DNA of 33,234 nucleotides from a virus, in IMG/VR virus record IMGVR_UViG_3300032299_000164, positions 1-33,234 of that record. One strand, 5' to 3'. This document shows, in pieces, positions 25,278-32,327 of the stretch; within the stretch, counting starts at the first letter, position 1; each line of letters begins with the position of its first letter. A model generated the notes under the pieces. That model saw only the letters and a list, made by a program, of their open reading frames with translations, searched no databases and was not told where the DNA came from. The position numbers and the translations under genes were made by a program.

Positions 25278-25676
25278 TCAAGAAATGACTTCGTAGCTGA
25301 TTGTGTAAGTGATGCCGCTGGCTGTACCTGATGTCACGGAAATTAACTGATTTTCCATCAAATAAATAGCTGTTGTTTTATCTACAACAATCAATGAAGC
25401 ATCAGGAGGAACAGACACCGTAGAAGCAATTGGGTAGGCTGTACCGCTTGCGGGGGCAGAGCCTTGCGTGGTAACAGATGACCCGACATAGATAGAAACC
25501 GTAGTATCCACAGCCGCAGAACCGTTTACGTTGGCCGCAACGATCTGGTTGATCTTAAAGACCTGACCGCTTGTAGAGGTGTTAGCCACCAAGATTACCG
25601 CAGTTGTAGCGCTGGGTGTGAGATACGTTGTTGTGCCTGACGCTGTGGTCGCGGCGAAAAGATTTGGATTTGCCAT
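25278..25676 (-). CDS. Small structural/tail protein of unknown family
   Basis: This 132-aa protein begins MANPNLFAATTASGTTTYLTP and is rich in Thr, Ser, Val and Ala, with alternating strands and the segment DASLIVVDKTTAIYLMENQLISV, consistent with a beta-sandwich decoration or tail protein. The start at ATG 25676 is chosen because AAGGAG lies 6 bases upstream. A longer in-frame reading to 25778 would add a spurious hydrophobic stretch translated from inside the neighbouring gene. It sits between the fibre-like protein and the glycine-rich adhesins. Confidence 0.75.
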   Translation of the reverse strand: MANPNLFAATTASGTTTYLTPSATTAVILVANTSTSGQVFKINQIVAANVNGSAAVDTTVSIYVGSSVTTQGSAPASGTAYPIASTVSVPPDASLIVVDKTTAIYLMENQLISVTSGTASGITYTISYEVIS

Positions 25677-25682
25677 GTTTAA

Positions 25683-25688
25683 CTCCTT
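25683..25688 (-). promoter_or_regulatory. Shine-Dalgarno AAGGAG deciding the start of the 132-aa protein
   Basis: AAGGAG on the minus strand lies 6 bases before ATG 25676. It overlaps the stop region of the upstream 268-aa gene. It rules for the short start and against the longer frame that runs to 25778. Confidence 0.75.
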
Positions 25689-26493
25689 AGAATCCGAAGA
25701 CCATTGCGATTGCGGTAACTCTAGCTTGAGAAACGCCAGCACTACCAAAAGAAAGATTACCAGAACCATCTGTAACAATGGCCTGACCAGCTGCGCCGTC
25801 TACACCGGGTAGTGTAAACGTTACATTAGTAGCAACCGTGCTGGGAGCTTGAAGCGCTACATACTGACCGCCTGTTGTATCTTCAAAGCGAACATCGCCT
25901 TGTGCGGTAACGTTGACCTGCGTGGCTACAACTGTGCTTGGGGTCGCCGCACCAAGAGGGCCAGATAAACCAGCCGCAGCCAGCGTTGTGCCATTAAAGG
26001 TTAGGTTGGCAGAGCCCGCCAAGTTACCAGAACTGTTGAACTGAACCTGTGTATCAGAGCCGCCAGCCGATGCGCCTACGCGCACGTAGTCTGAACCGTT
26101 GAACGCCACCAAAGCTTTATCGCCTACGGCAATCGTGACACCTGTTTGGCCACTTGCTTTGATTGTGACTGAGCCACCTGTAGCGTTGTTAAGAACCACA
26201 TAGGTTTTGCTGTAACTTGCGCCACTTGGAGCCGTGATAACTTTTGTTGTGGTTAATGTGCCAGTAACCTTTAGGATCGCGTACTGTGCGGTGGTAGCGC
26301 CAATATTTGTAGCGGAGGCACTACCAATGGTATTTACCAGATTAACCGCCCCGTCGCCATTGAGTGTCAATGTACCGGCAATAGCAATATCCGTGTATTC
26401 AGTAATACCGTTATTAACAGTGTTGCCCCACGTACCCGAGAGCGTGCCTTGCGTTGGGGTTACTAGGCTTAGATTACTTGTTTCTGCTGCCAT
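25687..26493 (-). CDS. Tail fibre-like protein
   Basis: This 268-aa protein begins MAAETSNLSLVTPTQGTLSG and TWGNTVNNGITEYTD, an N-terminal pattern I know from tail proteins of marine and freshwater phages. Its middle is Gly/Thr/Ser-rich beta structure. DTQVQFNSSGNLAGSANLTFNGTTL is a common element of phage fibre shafts and of fibre proteins with chaperone-type tails. The C-terminus is short and hydrophobic (VTAIAMVFGF), with no visible intramolecular chaperone. AGGAG precedes the ATG. It probably forms part of the fibre or its attachment, upstream of the adhesin genes. Confidence 0.7.
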   Translation of the reverse strand: MAAETSNLSLVTPTQGTLSGTWGNTVNNGITEYTDIAIAGTLTLNGDGAVNLVNTIGSASATNIGATTAQYAILKVTGTLTTTKVITAPSGASYSKTYVVLNNATGGSVTIKASGQTGVTIAVGDKALVAFNGSDYVRVGASAGGSDTQVQFNSSGNLAGSANLTFNGTTLAAAGLSGPLGAATPSTVVATQVNVTAQGDVRFEDTTGGQYVALQAPSTVATNVTFTLPGVDGAAGQAIVTDGSGNLSFGSAGVSQARVTAIAMVFGF

Positions 26494-26503
26494 TTAAATG
26501 CTC

Positions 26504-27322
26504 CTAGGGTGTGGTTGCAATATTCGTCCAACCAGCAGTTTGGGTATTTCCGATATTTTGCCAGTTTGCGTTCTGTGTGTCATCAATTATTTCCCATGTT
26601 TTTCTTACCGACTCGCTTGAGGTAATAGCCGCTGTCTCCAGAACACTTGGCCTGTAAGTCGTAGCCGCTGATTCCGTAGACGTAGCCGCCCCAATTAACT
26701 CATCCAAGAACTTGGCAAATGTCGCTGCGCCTGTCTCAACTGTCGAGGTTGCCGTTGTCTCGTTTACAACAAGCCCAAAGTATGCCGTTGCCGCTGTCTC
26801 TGATGTTGAGCTTACTGTAGTTTCATTAACATCCGCGTTAAAGAACGTTCCAACAATCTGATCCGTCGAGGTAGCCGCTGACTCATCTACAGTCCTTGCA
26901 AAAATTGCCGCTATAAACTCTGCCGTTGCCGTAGCCGCTGACTCGCTAACCGACTGCGCAAAAGTTGCCGCCACCACCTCTGCCGTACTCGTAGCCGTTG
27001 TATCACTTACATTGGCCGTATATCCTGTAATCGCCTCGTTTGTCTCACTGATTGCAACATTCTCAGCAACCGTAAACGCAAAACCAGCCTCAACTGACTG
27101 GGAATCGGATATTGAACCAATCCCGCCCCAACTTAAATCCCCCCAAGCCCCTTCGCCCCAAGCGCTGACTGAAGTAATCGACTCTGCAACGCTAACGGAA
27201 ATTACATGATTAGGTACTTCAGAAGTATCTGTGGCAACGGACTCGGAAACGCTGTCGGTAAAGGCAGTTATACCTCCCCAGCCAGCATCACCCCAAGCGC
27301 CGTCGCCCCATGCGTAAGCCAT
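26504..27322 (-). CDS. Repetitive Ser/Thr/Ala-rich virion protein
   Basis: This 272-aa protein has two tryptophan-rich elements, WGDGAWGDAGWGG at residues 5-17 and WGEGAWGDLSWGG at 55-67. After residue 105 come seven degenerate 20-21 residue repeats of the form V-x-E-S/T-x-A-T-S-T-x-E, beginning at 105, 125, 145, 165, 186, 206 and 227. It ends with two short WxNI units. Such regular repeats suggest an extended fibre or solenoid on the virion surface. The ATG lies one base after the stop of the previous gene and has no clear ribosome site, so reinitiation is likely. The family is unknown. Confidence 0.7.
   Translation of the reverse strand: MAYAWGDGAWGDAGWGGITAFTDSVSESVATDTSEVPNHVISVSVAESITSVSAWGEGAWGDLSWGGIGSISDSQSVEAGFAFTVAENVAISETNEAITGYTANVSDTTATSTAEVVAATFAQSVSESAATATAEFIAAIFARTVDESAATSTDQIVGTFFNADVNETTVSSTSETAATAYFGLVVNETTATSTVETGAATFAKFLDELIGAATSTESAATTYRPSVLETAAITSSESVRKTWEIIDDTQNANWQNIGNTQTAGWTNIATTP
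26603..27010 (-). repeat. Seven degenerate 20-21 codon repeats
   Basis: Within the 272-aa protein, units start at residues 105, 125, 145, 165, 186, 206 and 227 with the consensus V-x-E-S/T-x-A-T-S-T-x-E. The units were found at protein level; their DNA has diverged. Confidence 0.7.
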
Positions 27323-27323
27323 T

Positions 27324-27902
27324 TTACGTCAGTGAGCAAGAGTACGAAACCGCGATAGTGTCGCCTGAAACAACTGCTTTAGGGCTGCTAAAGTCACCGG
27401 CAGAGAACAGTGTTCCTGTGGTGTTGTCAATCGTTGCAGAACCACCAATGTTGATAAAGCATCCCGCCACAGTGCCAGTCGATGTAATCGAGAAACTGGA
27501 AGCTGAAGAAGTTGACTTTGTGCAAGTCGTGCCGCTTACAAACGCCGCAGCACTAAAGACTGGAGTTTTGCGGTTACCAGAGTATGTAGGAGCGTTAGCC
27601 AAACCAACTTCCAACCAGCCTGCGTGTGATGCTTGCGTATCAGTAATAGCGGCTGAGCCTGTGCCTTTAAGACCCATAACCACTGCACCGGCGGCTGAGT
27701 TACCAAGGATGGTGTCCAGCGTTAGGTTCTTGCCCACAGTTGTGACCAAGTTCTCAATAGCGTCTTCCCACTTCACGTTACCATCTTTGTCATAGCAAAC
27801 GGCAACGTAGCGGCCTTCAATGGTCGCTGTATCAGCAGGGGCGGTGTTGTAGCTGCAAGATGCTTCGCATTTATCTGCGGCTGAAATTTTATCAAAAGAC
27901 AT
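27324..27902 (-). CDS. Structural virion protein of unknown family
   Basis: This 192-aa protein begins MSFDKISAADKCEASCSYNT and has six cysteines spread along it, with the segments VTTVGKNLTLDTILG, AGWLEVGLANAPTYSG and TGTLFSAGDFSSPKAVVSGD. The strand-rich, Ser/Thr-rich composition and place among tail genes suggest a virion decoration or tail protein; similar proteins occur in environmental podoviruses as I recall. AGGAG is 5 bases before the ATG. No catalytic motif is seen. Confidence 0.7.
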   Translation of the reverse strand: MSFDKISAADKCEASCSYNTAPADTATIEGRYVAVCYDKDGNVKWEDAIENLVTTVGKNLTLDTILGNSAAGAVVMGLKGTGSAAITDTQASHAGWLEVGLANAPTYSGNRKTPVFSAAAFVSGTTCTKSTSSASSFSITSTGTVAGCFINIGGSATIDNTTGTLFSAGDFSSPKAVVSGDTIAVSYSCSLT

Positions 27903-27910
27903 GTTAGCTC

Positions 27911-28330
27911 CTAGTTGGAAGAACGTATTAACGAAGTGGTTGGGCCATTTACCGGCATGGTAATTGTAAATGTGGTGGTAGAAGTTTTGTCAGACCCAAA
28001 GTCCAGCACAGCAATCGACTTGTTACCTTGGGTAACGTTGTAAATCAACGCACATCTTGCGGTAATTGCGCCTGTCCACGAAATGTTTGGGAAGCCCACG
28101 TAGGCTGTGTACCCAGAGGACGACACCGTGATGGGTGTTAACTGCGCCCCACCAAGCGAATATGTACCTGTAGCGGGCACTTCATTGGTCGAACTGTACA
28201 CAGTTGTATTCTCATTTAAATCAGCAGAAGCTGTGTACAGAGCAATCTTAATCACGTCGGTTGTCAGGTCATGAATACCTTGATACAACTGCGCTTTAAA
28301 CGATGTAGTCTGGGTTTGAACAATAGCCAT
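27911..28330 (-). CDS. Conserved small structural phage protein
   Basis: This 139-aa protein contains QTTSFKAQLYQGIHDL, DVIKIALYTASADLNENTTVY, TYSLGGAQLTPI, FPNISWTGAITARCALIYN and AVLDFGSDKTSTTTFTITMP. This pattern of an early ALYTA and a late ALIYN...LDFG is common in small virion proteins of environmental phages. The fold should be all-beta. Its ATG overlaps the stop of the adaptor gene (TGATG), and an AGGCGG ribosome site lies within that gene. A tail or decoration role is likely but unproved. Confidence 0.75.
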   Translation of the reverse strand: MAIVQTQTTSFKAQLYQGIHDLTTDVIKIALYTASADLNENTTVYSSTNEVPATGTYSLGGAQLTPITVSSSGYTAYVGFPNISWTGAITARCALIYNVTQGNKSIAVLDFGSDKTSTTTFTITMPVNGPTTSLIRSSN

Positions 28331-29001
28331 CAGGTCACCGCCTGTCTATATTGACCAGAACGATAAGCATCCTGACGCTCCATACCATCGCCCAGACGTT
28401 TAGCCAATGCAAGCGCTTCTTGGTATTTACCGTTGTAGAGCGCCATCATGTCTTGCTCACCCTTCATGTAGGTGTAAGCCTCAACCAAAGAGCCGTACAA
28501 AAGCACAGAGTCAAAGTTATCACCTAGCCATGTCTGACCATCTGCGGCCACCGTAATGGACTCAGGGTAGAAGTAGTAATGCAGTTCTACGCTGTATGAT
28601 GTATCTGGCGTAGGGCCAAGAATAAACGACAACTCGTCTGAAATGGTGCTACCCGATACAGCGGGGCCAAACAGAGCGTAGTACTTTGGAGTATCAGTAT
28701 CTGTTGGCTGTGGGTACGCTTGGCGAATAAAGTTAACGTCTTTGTTTAGCAGATACTCATACGAACCATCTGCTTTTATAATCGCCATTGAATACACAGC
28801 TAAGAAGTCCAGTGGGCACTGCAAATACTTATTATTTACCGTGGTCACACCTGTCACGTTCTTGCGAATAGACGGGAACTGCACCGAGTTATAAATACGC
28901 TGCTCAGCCTGCGTAACGAACACAGGGATATTAGCCACGAAATCTGCTTCCGTGTTCTCCGTGTACGCTTGAATAGCAGCGCTGAGTGCGGCGTAATTCA
29001 T
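28330..29001 (-). CDS. Head-tail adaptor (SU10-type)
   Basis: This 223-aa protein begins MNYAALSAAIQAYTEN, continues with FVTQAEQRIYNSVQFPSIRKN and has a middle beta part ending SVELHYYFYPESI. A helical C-terminus follows: DSVLLYGSLVEAYTYMKGEQDMMALYNGKYQEAL. This helix-sheet-helix layout matches the adaptor proteins that form the ring below the portal in SU10-like podoviruses. The start overlaps the stop of the upstream 86-aa gene (ATGA). It connects the capsid genes outside the window with the tail genes that follow. Confidence 0.75.
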   Translation of the reverse strand: MNYAALSAAIQAYTENTEADFVANIPVFVTQAEQRIYNSVQFPSIRKNVTGVTTVNNKYLQCPLDFLAVYSMAIIKADGSYEYLLNKDVNFIRQAYPQPTDTDTPKYYALFGPAVSGSTISDELSFILGPTPDTSYSVELHYYFYPESITVAADGQTWLGDNFDSVLLYGSLVEAYTYMKGEQDMMALYNGKYQEALALAKRLGDGMERQDAYRSGQYRQAVT

Positions 29002-29258
29002 GCCATTGGGCCTCGTGCCATCAAGCCTTTAGTTGCTGCACCTGTACCGCGAACTTTGATGCCTGAAGTTTTAGTTTCATTCTGGCCGTTATTGTAGTTA
29101 CCAACACTCATTTTCATGGTGCTAAGGCTACTGATGCTGGAATCTTTGCCGGGGTTAGTCGACATTACCAAAGGCTTGCCATTCATTTTGTGCGGTGCAG
29201 CATAAGTAGCGGCATCGCCAACTTCTTTACCCATCATCTTTTTGCTAAATTTGGCCAT
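28998..29258 (-). CDS. Small basic protein with KGxxARGPMA tail
   Basis: This 86-aa protein is rich in Lys, Met, Ser and Gly. It begins MAKFSKKMMGKEVGDAATYA and ends GIKVRGTGAATKGLMARGPMA. The tail loosely resembles the ADGxxxKGKT(R/K)G tails of the genes nearer the right edge. AGGGGA precedes the ATG, within the end of the 58-aa gene, and the stop overlaps the adaptor start. It is probably a minor virion or nucleic-acid-associated protein; no known domain is seen. Confidence 0.75.
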   Translation of the reverse strand: MAKFSKKMMGKEVGDAATYAAPHKMNGKPLVMSTNPGKDSSISSLSTMKMSVGNYNNGQNETKTSGIKVRGTGAATKGLMARGPMA

Positions 29259-29259
29259 G

Positions 29260-29436
29260 TTATTTCCCCTGATTTGCGGCGCGAGACAAGTTACGTCCTA
29301 AGCGCATGCGGTCATCGGTTGTAGGGCCACCAGCTTTAAGCTTTGTAGGCTTCTTGCCGGGGTGCATATTTTTCTCGTGCTTACCGACAGCAGACTTAAT
29401 CATCTTTTTGTCTTGAGCTAAATCTTTCTTGTCCAT
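29260..29436 (-). CDS. 58-aa Lys-rich phage protein
   Basis: This short gene fills the gap between the 86-aa gene and the zinc-ribbon gene. It encodes MDKKDLAQDKKMIKSAVGKH, then EKNMHPGKKPTKLKAGGP and a tail with DDRMRLGRNLSRAANQGK. The protein is strongly basic and likely helical at both ends. A perfect AAGGAG lies 6 bases before the ATG and overlaps the previous stop. Only one base separates it from the next start. I recall similar HPGK-containing small proteins in environmental phages, with unknown function. Confidence 0.8.
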   Translation of the reverse strand: MDKKDLAQDKKMIKSAVGKHEKNMHPGKKPTKLKAGGPTTDDRMRLGRNLSRAANQGK

Positions 29437-29442
29437 ACTAGA

Positions 29443-29448
29443 CTCCTT
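29443..29448 (-). promoter_or_regulatory. Shine-Dalgarno AAGGAG of the 58-aa gene
   Basis: AAGGAG on the minus strand lies 6 bases before ATG 29436 and overlaps the TAA of the zinc-ribbon gene, supporting translation of the short gene. Confidence 0.75.
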
Positions 29449-29836
29449 AATTTACTGTTACCGTAACTGTACCAACAAATGTCGTTGCCACCAAGTAGTT
29501 TGGTGTTAACTCTGTATCAAAATTACTGGCTCCGCCTACCGGTGCCCAGCCCCACTGAATATCTCGAGAACCACCAGTCGGGTTGCCATTAGTGTTTATG
29601 CCCGCTGCAATGTAGGTTGAATCGTTACGAGGATTACGCACGGCTTGCGGGTCATCCACTGGATACATACCTAACTGCAACTGCGGCTGATCGGGATCCC
29701 AGCACTCGGGGCAAACCAACAAGTCGTAATTCTTTGTCTTGATAATTTCTTTACGAAGCAATTTTAATTTGTATTGCTGGCCACAGCGATCGCACATGGC
29801 GATACTGTTCTTACCAGAAGCAAACCTATTGCCCAT
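29447..29836 (-). CDS. Zinc-ribbon phage protein
   Basis: This 129-aa protein has a clear four-cysteine zinc ribbon: Cys15-x2-Cys18 (CDRC) and Cys42-x2-Cys45 (CPEC). The segment DPDQPQLQLGMYPVDDPQAVRNPRND follows. The second half is strand-rich, with WGWAPVGGA and a TFVGTVTVTVN end. The zinc part would stabilise or bind nucleic acid or protein; the rest looks structural. The ATG overlaps the stop of the connector-like gene (TAATG). Similar proteins are common beside head-tail genes of environmental phages, but I know no proven role. Confidence 0.8.
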   Translation of the reverse strand: MGNRFASGKNSIAMCDRCGQQYKLKLLRKEIIKTKNYDLLVCPECWDPDQPQLQLGMYPVDDPQAVRNPRNDSTYIAAGINTNGNPTGGSRDIQWGWAPVGGASNFDTELTPNYLVATTFVGTVTVTVN

Positions 29837-30786
29837 TAAGTGCCACCACCAATAAACTGTTGTCTAGGTACAAAGCGAATAGCCGCCTTCTCGCGGTCTT
29901 CGGTTGCAGCCAATTCCCAAGCATCGTCATACTGCTGTTTCAATACCGGCAAACGCTCAGCACCACCAGCGATCTTCAACGCCAAATAGTACGCAAGGCC
30001 AGCGGCCAAGCATGGGATAAATCTAAACGGCACGTCCATTACGTTCACACCACCACCAGCGTCTTGCGTGCGGCGTAAGCGCCAGTAAACAAATGTGTAT
30101 TGCTGTGAGCCATCAGGAGTTGGCCAAACTGTAATAGCTGGAACCTGTGCCCAGTACACGGCAGCGGCAGCGGTATGACCCACAGCAATGGTTTCTTGCT
30201 GACCACGGGAGCAATTAAACAGCGTGCCGGACTTGGCGTTTGTATTCTGCGTGATGTAGCCATAGTTGATGATCTCGTCATCAATCTTAACGAAGCCGGT
30301 TGCTGGTAAGCCTGTTACATCGTTTAACACAATTGATGTGCTAGTAGCCGTAATCGTTGTTGTGAGCGTAGCGGCAATTGGGGTATTTTGGCCGTTATAT
30401 CGTTGAATCCAGACTTGGATTGGTCTGGCTTGCTGAATCTTGTTGGGGATCGTAGCGTACGTAGAAACACTAATACGTGTGATTGTTAAGTCAGCCTGTG
30501 TATTAGCTGCGTTAGGCTGCGTACGGATAACGTGCTCAATTAGATCAACCGTGTTGTCTGGTAGGGCGTATGTATTCTGGCCCTGAACAAGAGTGATCTC
30601 ACCCTGCTCTATAGTCCACATATTGATACCGCGATTGGCCCAATCTGCAAACATAATGTTCAAACTACGACGAGCAGTGCGCAAGTCATAGCCAGTGCGC
30701 AGCTCACCACCAGCGCGTTCAAACGCCTCCTCGACCAATTCGTCGAGTTGGAGATTAAAACCTGATGCGCCAGAAGTGGTTGCCAT
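29836..30786 (-). CDS. Connector/tail-ring protein with inserted beta domain
   Basis: This 316-aa protein has a helical N-terminus: LDELVEEAFERAGGELRTGYD, then LRTARRSLNIMFADWANRGINMWTIEQ. A beta part, TYALPDNTVDLIEHVIR, follows. An insertion of about 70 residues contains VTGLPATGFVKIDDEIINYG and CSRGQQETIAVGHTAAA, an element seen in many tail proteins. The C-terminal helix bundle includes FRFIPCLAAGLAYYLALK. This resembles the head-completion or tail-tube ring proteins (P22 gp4 / T7 gp11 type) of podoviruses. It is the first of two adaptor-type genes in the window. The ATG overlaps the previous stop (TAATG). Confidence 0.65.
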   Translation of the reverse strand: MATTSGASGFNLQLDELVEEAFERAGGELRTGYDLRTARRSLNIMFADWANRGINMWTIEQGEITLVQGQNTYALPDNTVDLIEHVIRTQPNAANTQADLTITRISVSTYATIPNKIQQARPIQVWIQRYNGQNTPIAATLTTTITATSTSIVLNDVTGLPATGFVKIDDEIINYGYITQNTNAKSGTLFNCSRGQQETIAVGHTAAAAVYWAQVPAITVWPTPDGSQQYTFVYWRLRRTQDAGGGVNVMDVPFRFIPCLAAGLAYYLALKIAGGAERLPVLKQQYDDAWELAATEDREKAAIRFVPRQQFIGGGT

Positions 30787-31127
30787 TATCTAAATCCTGC
30801 AGTTTTCTTCGCAATTGTTTTTGGTTGTGCTACGAATTGTTTTCCGGCTTTTTTGCCAGCACGTTTCGCACGTGTTGTCGCAGCATACTCACTTGAACTG
30901 AGACTTTTAATCGCAGCAGAAGGAAGGTATCTTTCACCTGTGTCAGAAGATTTTTTACCACTTTTGGTTCTCCATTTTTGGTCGCCCCAATCCTTTAAAG
31001 ACTGTTGCGGTTTAGCCAACCCACCACCGGCCATTTTTTTCTTACCAGCACAATGCGCCTTCTCTGAGAAACCTTTTGGGGCATCACAGTCTACGGCTTT
31101 CTTGCGCTTGTCAGACCACTTAGTCAC
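30786..31127 (-). CDS. Small basic phage protein (DUF5872-like)
   Basis: This protein has two parts. The first is TKWSDKRKKAVDCDAPKGFS followed by EKAHCAGKKKM. The second is SLKDWGDQKWRTKSGKKS followed by RYLPSAAIKSLSSSEYAATT, ending in Lys-rich KQFVAQPKTIAKKTAGFR. I recognise both parts from a small protein family of cyanophages and other environmental phages. No ATG is available: GTG 31127 is chosen, with AGGTGG 8 bases before it, giving 113 aa and an 8-base overlap with the upstream gene. In-frame TTG 31163 gives 125 aa but has no ribosome site. A DNA-associated role is plausible from the charge. Confidence 0.75.
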   Translation of the reverse strand: MTKWSDKRKKAVDCDAPKGFSEKAHCAGKKKMAGGGLAKPQQSLKDWGDQKWRTKSGKKSSDTGERYLPSAAIKSLSSSEYAATTRAKRAGKKAGKQFVAQPKTIAKKTAGFR

Positions 31128-31395
31128 GATACCCACCACCTGCAGCTTTGTACTTCTTGGCAACTAGCTGAGCTTTACGTGCTGACCACTGACCTGCGCC
31201 AGTACCCTGCGTTGCTGCGGCTTTTACTTGAGACACAATCCTCTTGCGAAGACTAGGTTTTGTGTAATTACCAGCCGCATTCACTTTGCCGCCTTCGGCG
31301 TATTGCGTGAAGTCAGTATTATCCCGACGAGCCTTACGCTTGCCTTTGGGCATTTTACTGGGGGAGATGGCTCCCATGCCACGGCTGGCTATCAT
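31120..31395 (-). CDS. Small basic conserved phage protein
   Basis: This 91-aa protein begins MIASRGMGAISPSKMPKGKR and contains FTQYAEGGKVNAAGNYTKP, LRKRIVSQVKAAATQG and the C-terminal AGQWSARKAQLVAKKYKAAGGGYRD. The last element recurs in many environmental phages as I recall. The protein is strongly basic and has the same YAEGG motif as the 521-aa virion protein. It sits in the cluster of small Lys/Gly-rich genes before the connector. Its function is unknown; a minor capsid or nucleic-acid-binding role would fit. Confidence 0.75.
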   Translation of the reverse strand: MIASRGMGAISPSKMPKGKRKARRDNTDFTQYAEGGKVNAAGNYTKPSLRKRIVSQVKAAATQGTGAGQWSARKAQLVAKKYKAAGGGYRD

Positions 31396-31398
31396 GAT

Positions 31399-32016
31399 TT
31401 AGCACATCTTTCCGCGTGTTTTACCTTTGGTAGCAATACCGTCAGCACGTTTAGAAGCTGAAGAAGAAGTCATGCCACCAGAAGCCATCTTTTTAACACG
31501 GCCACCACGCTTCATGCCATCGCCTTTGTAAGATTCTTCGTCTTTACCAGAATAAGCTTTACGTGCTTTATCCTCGGCTTCAATCTCACGTCGATAGTTA
31601 TCAACTTCTTCTTCATCTAAACGAGCCTTAGCATCTCTAGACAGCTCAACTTTATCGCGTCGGTTTGCTGCTTTTTCAGCGGCGCTACCAAGGCCAGATT
31701 TATCAACTATTTTTTTACCGACGCCGGTTTCTTCATCTAGTTTTTTGCCAACCGCATAGCCAGCTTCAGCGGCAAGTCCAGCAAGCCCCGCGCGGCCAGC
31801 AGTACGTGTAATTGCTCTGCCCGCAGCATTTTGGACTTGTGATCGATTTTGTGCCCTAGTTCCAGAAGTGTCTAAGCCTCGTTTAATACGCTCATTATCG
31901 GCACTCTGTGACGCCGCTACATCCTCGCGCAAATTAGGCGCTACGTCTTTTGCGTTTGTTTGCCCGGGAGAACGGTACGTATACCCTTCGCGTGCTGGTT
32001 TATTAAGGCGTCCCAT
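31399..32016 (-). CDS. Charged helical protein with C-terminal KGKTRGKMC tag
   Basis: This 205-aa protein starts MGRLNKPAREGYTYRSPGQT. A Gly/Ala-rich, weakly hydrophobic stretch (about 70-95) follows, then a long charged helix (about 110-160, rich in Asp, Glu, Lys and Arg). After a Gly/Met region (KRGGRVKKMASGG) it ends RADGIATKGKTRGKMC. The end shares sequence and DNA with the next gene downstream in the sequence (32019-32318). It may be a minor virion protein carrying a shared targeting or binding tail. The ribosome site is weak. No family is recognised. Confidence 0.7.
   Translation of the reverse strand: MGRLNKPAREGYTYRSPGQTNAKDVAPNLREDVAASQSADNERIKRGLDTSGTRAQNRSQVQNAAGRAITRTAGRAGLAGLAAEAGYAVGKKLDEETGVGKKIVDKSGLGSAAEKAANRRDKVELSRDAKARLDEEEVDNYRREIEAEDKARKAYSGKDEESYKGDGMKRGGRVKKMASGGMTSSSASKRADGIATKGKTRGKMC
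31405..31462 (-). repeat. 58-bp direct repeat, copy 1 (tag-encoding)
   Basis: Ungapped alignment with 32025-32082 gives 49 identities in 58 positions. The repeat encodes the shared ASxRADG...KGKTRGKM tail of two neighbouring proteins. Confidence 0.8.
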
Positions 32017-32018
32017 AG

Positions 32019-32318
32019 TTACACCATCTTTCCGCGAGTTTTACCTTTGGTACAGCAACCATCAGCACGGCTAGAAGCTGAACCACCCTTGGCCATCTTT
32101 GTCATGCCACCATTAGCCTTTTTTTCAAGCAGATCACTCATACTTACGCGTGAAGAAAGGTCATAAGCAGCTTCGTTATCTGCAGTGGCTTTACGATCCG
32201 CAACTTCGGCTTTAGCCGCTTCCATCTTTGCGCGAGTCTCAGGGTAGATAACTTCGTTTTGAGACTCAGGTGTGCGCCTAGGCTTGTATTTTTTAGCTGC
32301 TGCTGGTGTCATTGGCAT
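32019..32318 (-). CDS. Small basic protein with C-terminal KGKTRGKMV tag
   Basis: This 99-aa protein begins MPMTPAAAKKYKPRRTPES. It has a helical ETRAKMEAAKAEVADRKATAD segment, then SSRVSMSDLLEKKANGGMTK and MAKGGSASSRADGCCTKG, ending KTRGKMV. The tail is nearly the same as that of the 205-aa protein, including adjacent ANGG and AKGG motifs. AAGGAAA lies before the ATG. It is probably a minor virion or DNA-associated protein. Two adjacent cysteines in the tail (CC) are unusual among the copies. Confidence 0.7.
   Translation of the reverse strand: MPMTPAAAKKYKPRRTPESQNEVIYPETRAKMEAAKAEVADRKATADNEAAYDLSSRVSMSDLLEKKANGGMTKMAKGGSASSRADGCCTKGKTRGKMV
32025..32082 (-). repeat. 58-bp direct repeat, copy 2 (tag-encoding)
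   Basis: This is the partner of 31405-31462, exactly 620 bases away. Nine differences in 58 positions cluster in the codons between ADG and KGKT, which are the variable residues of the tag. Confidence 0.8.
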
Positions 32319-32327
32319 GATGTTTCC

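Noticed and set aside
25677-25778. N-terminal hydrophobic extension of the 132-aa protein that looks like a signal peptide
   Set aside because: It is the out-of-frame reading of the 268-aa gene; AAGGAG with ATG 25676 gives the real start.
31128-31163. TTG 31163 as start of the DUF5872-like protein
   Set aside because: No ribosome site and deep overlap with the upstream gene; GTG 31127 has AGGTGG at good distance, though this remains uncertain.
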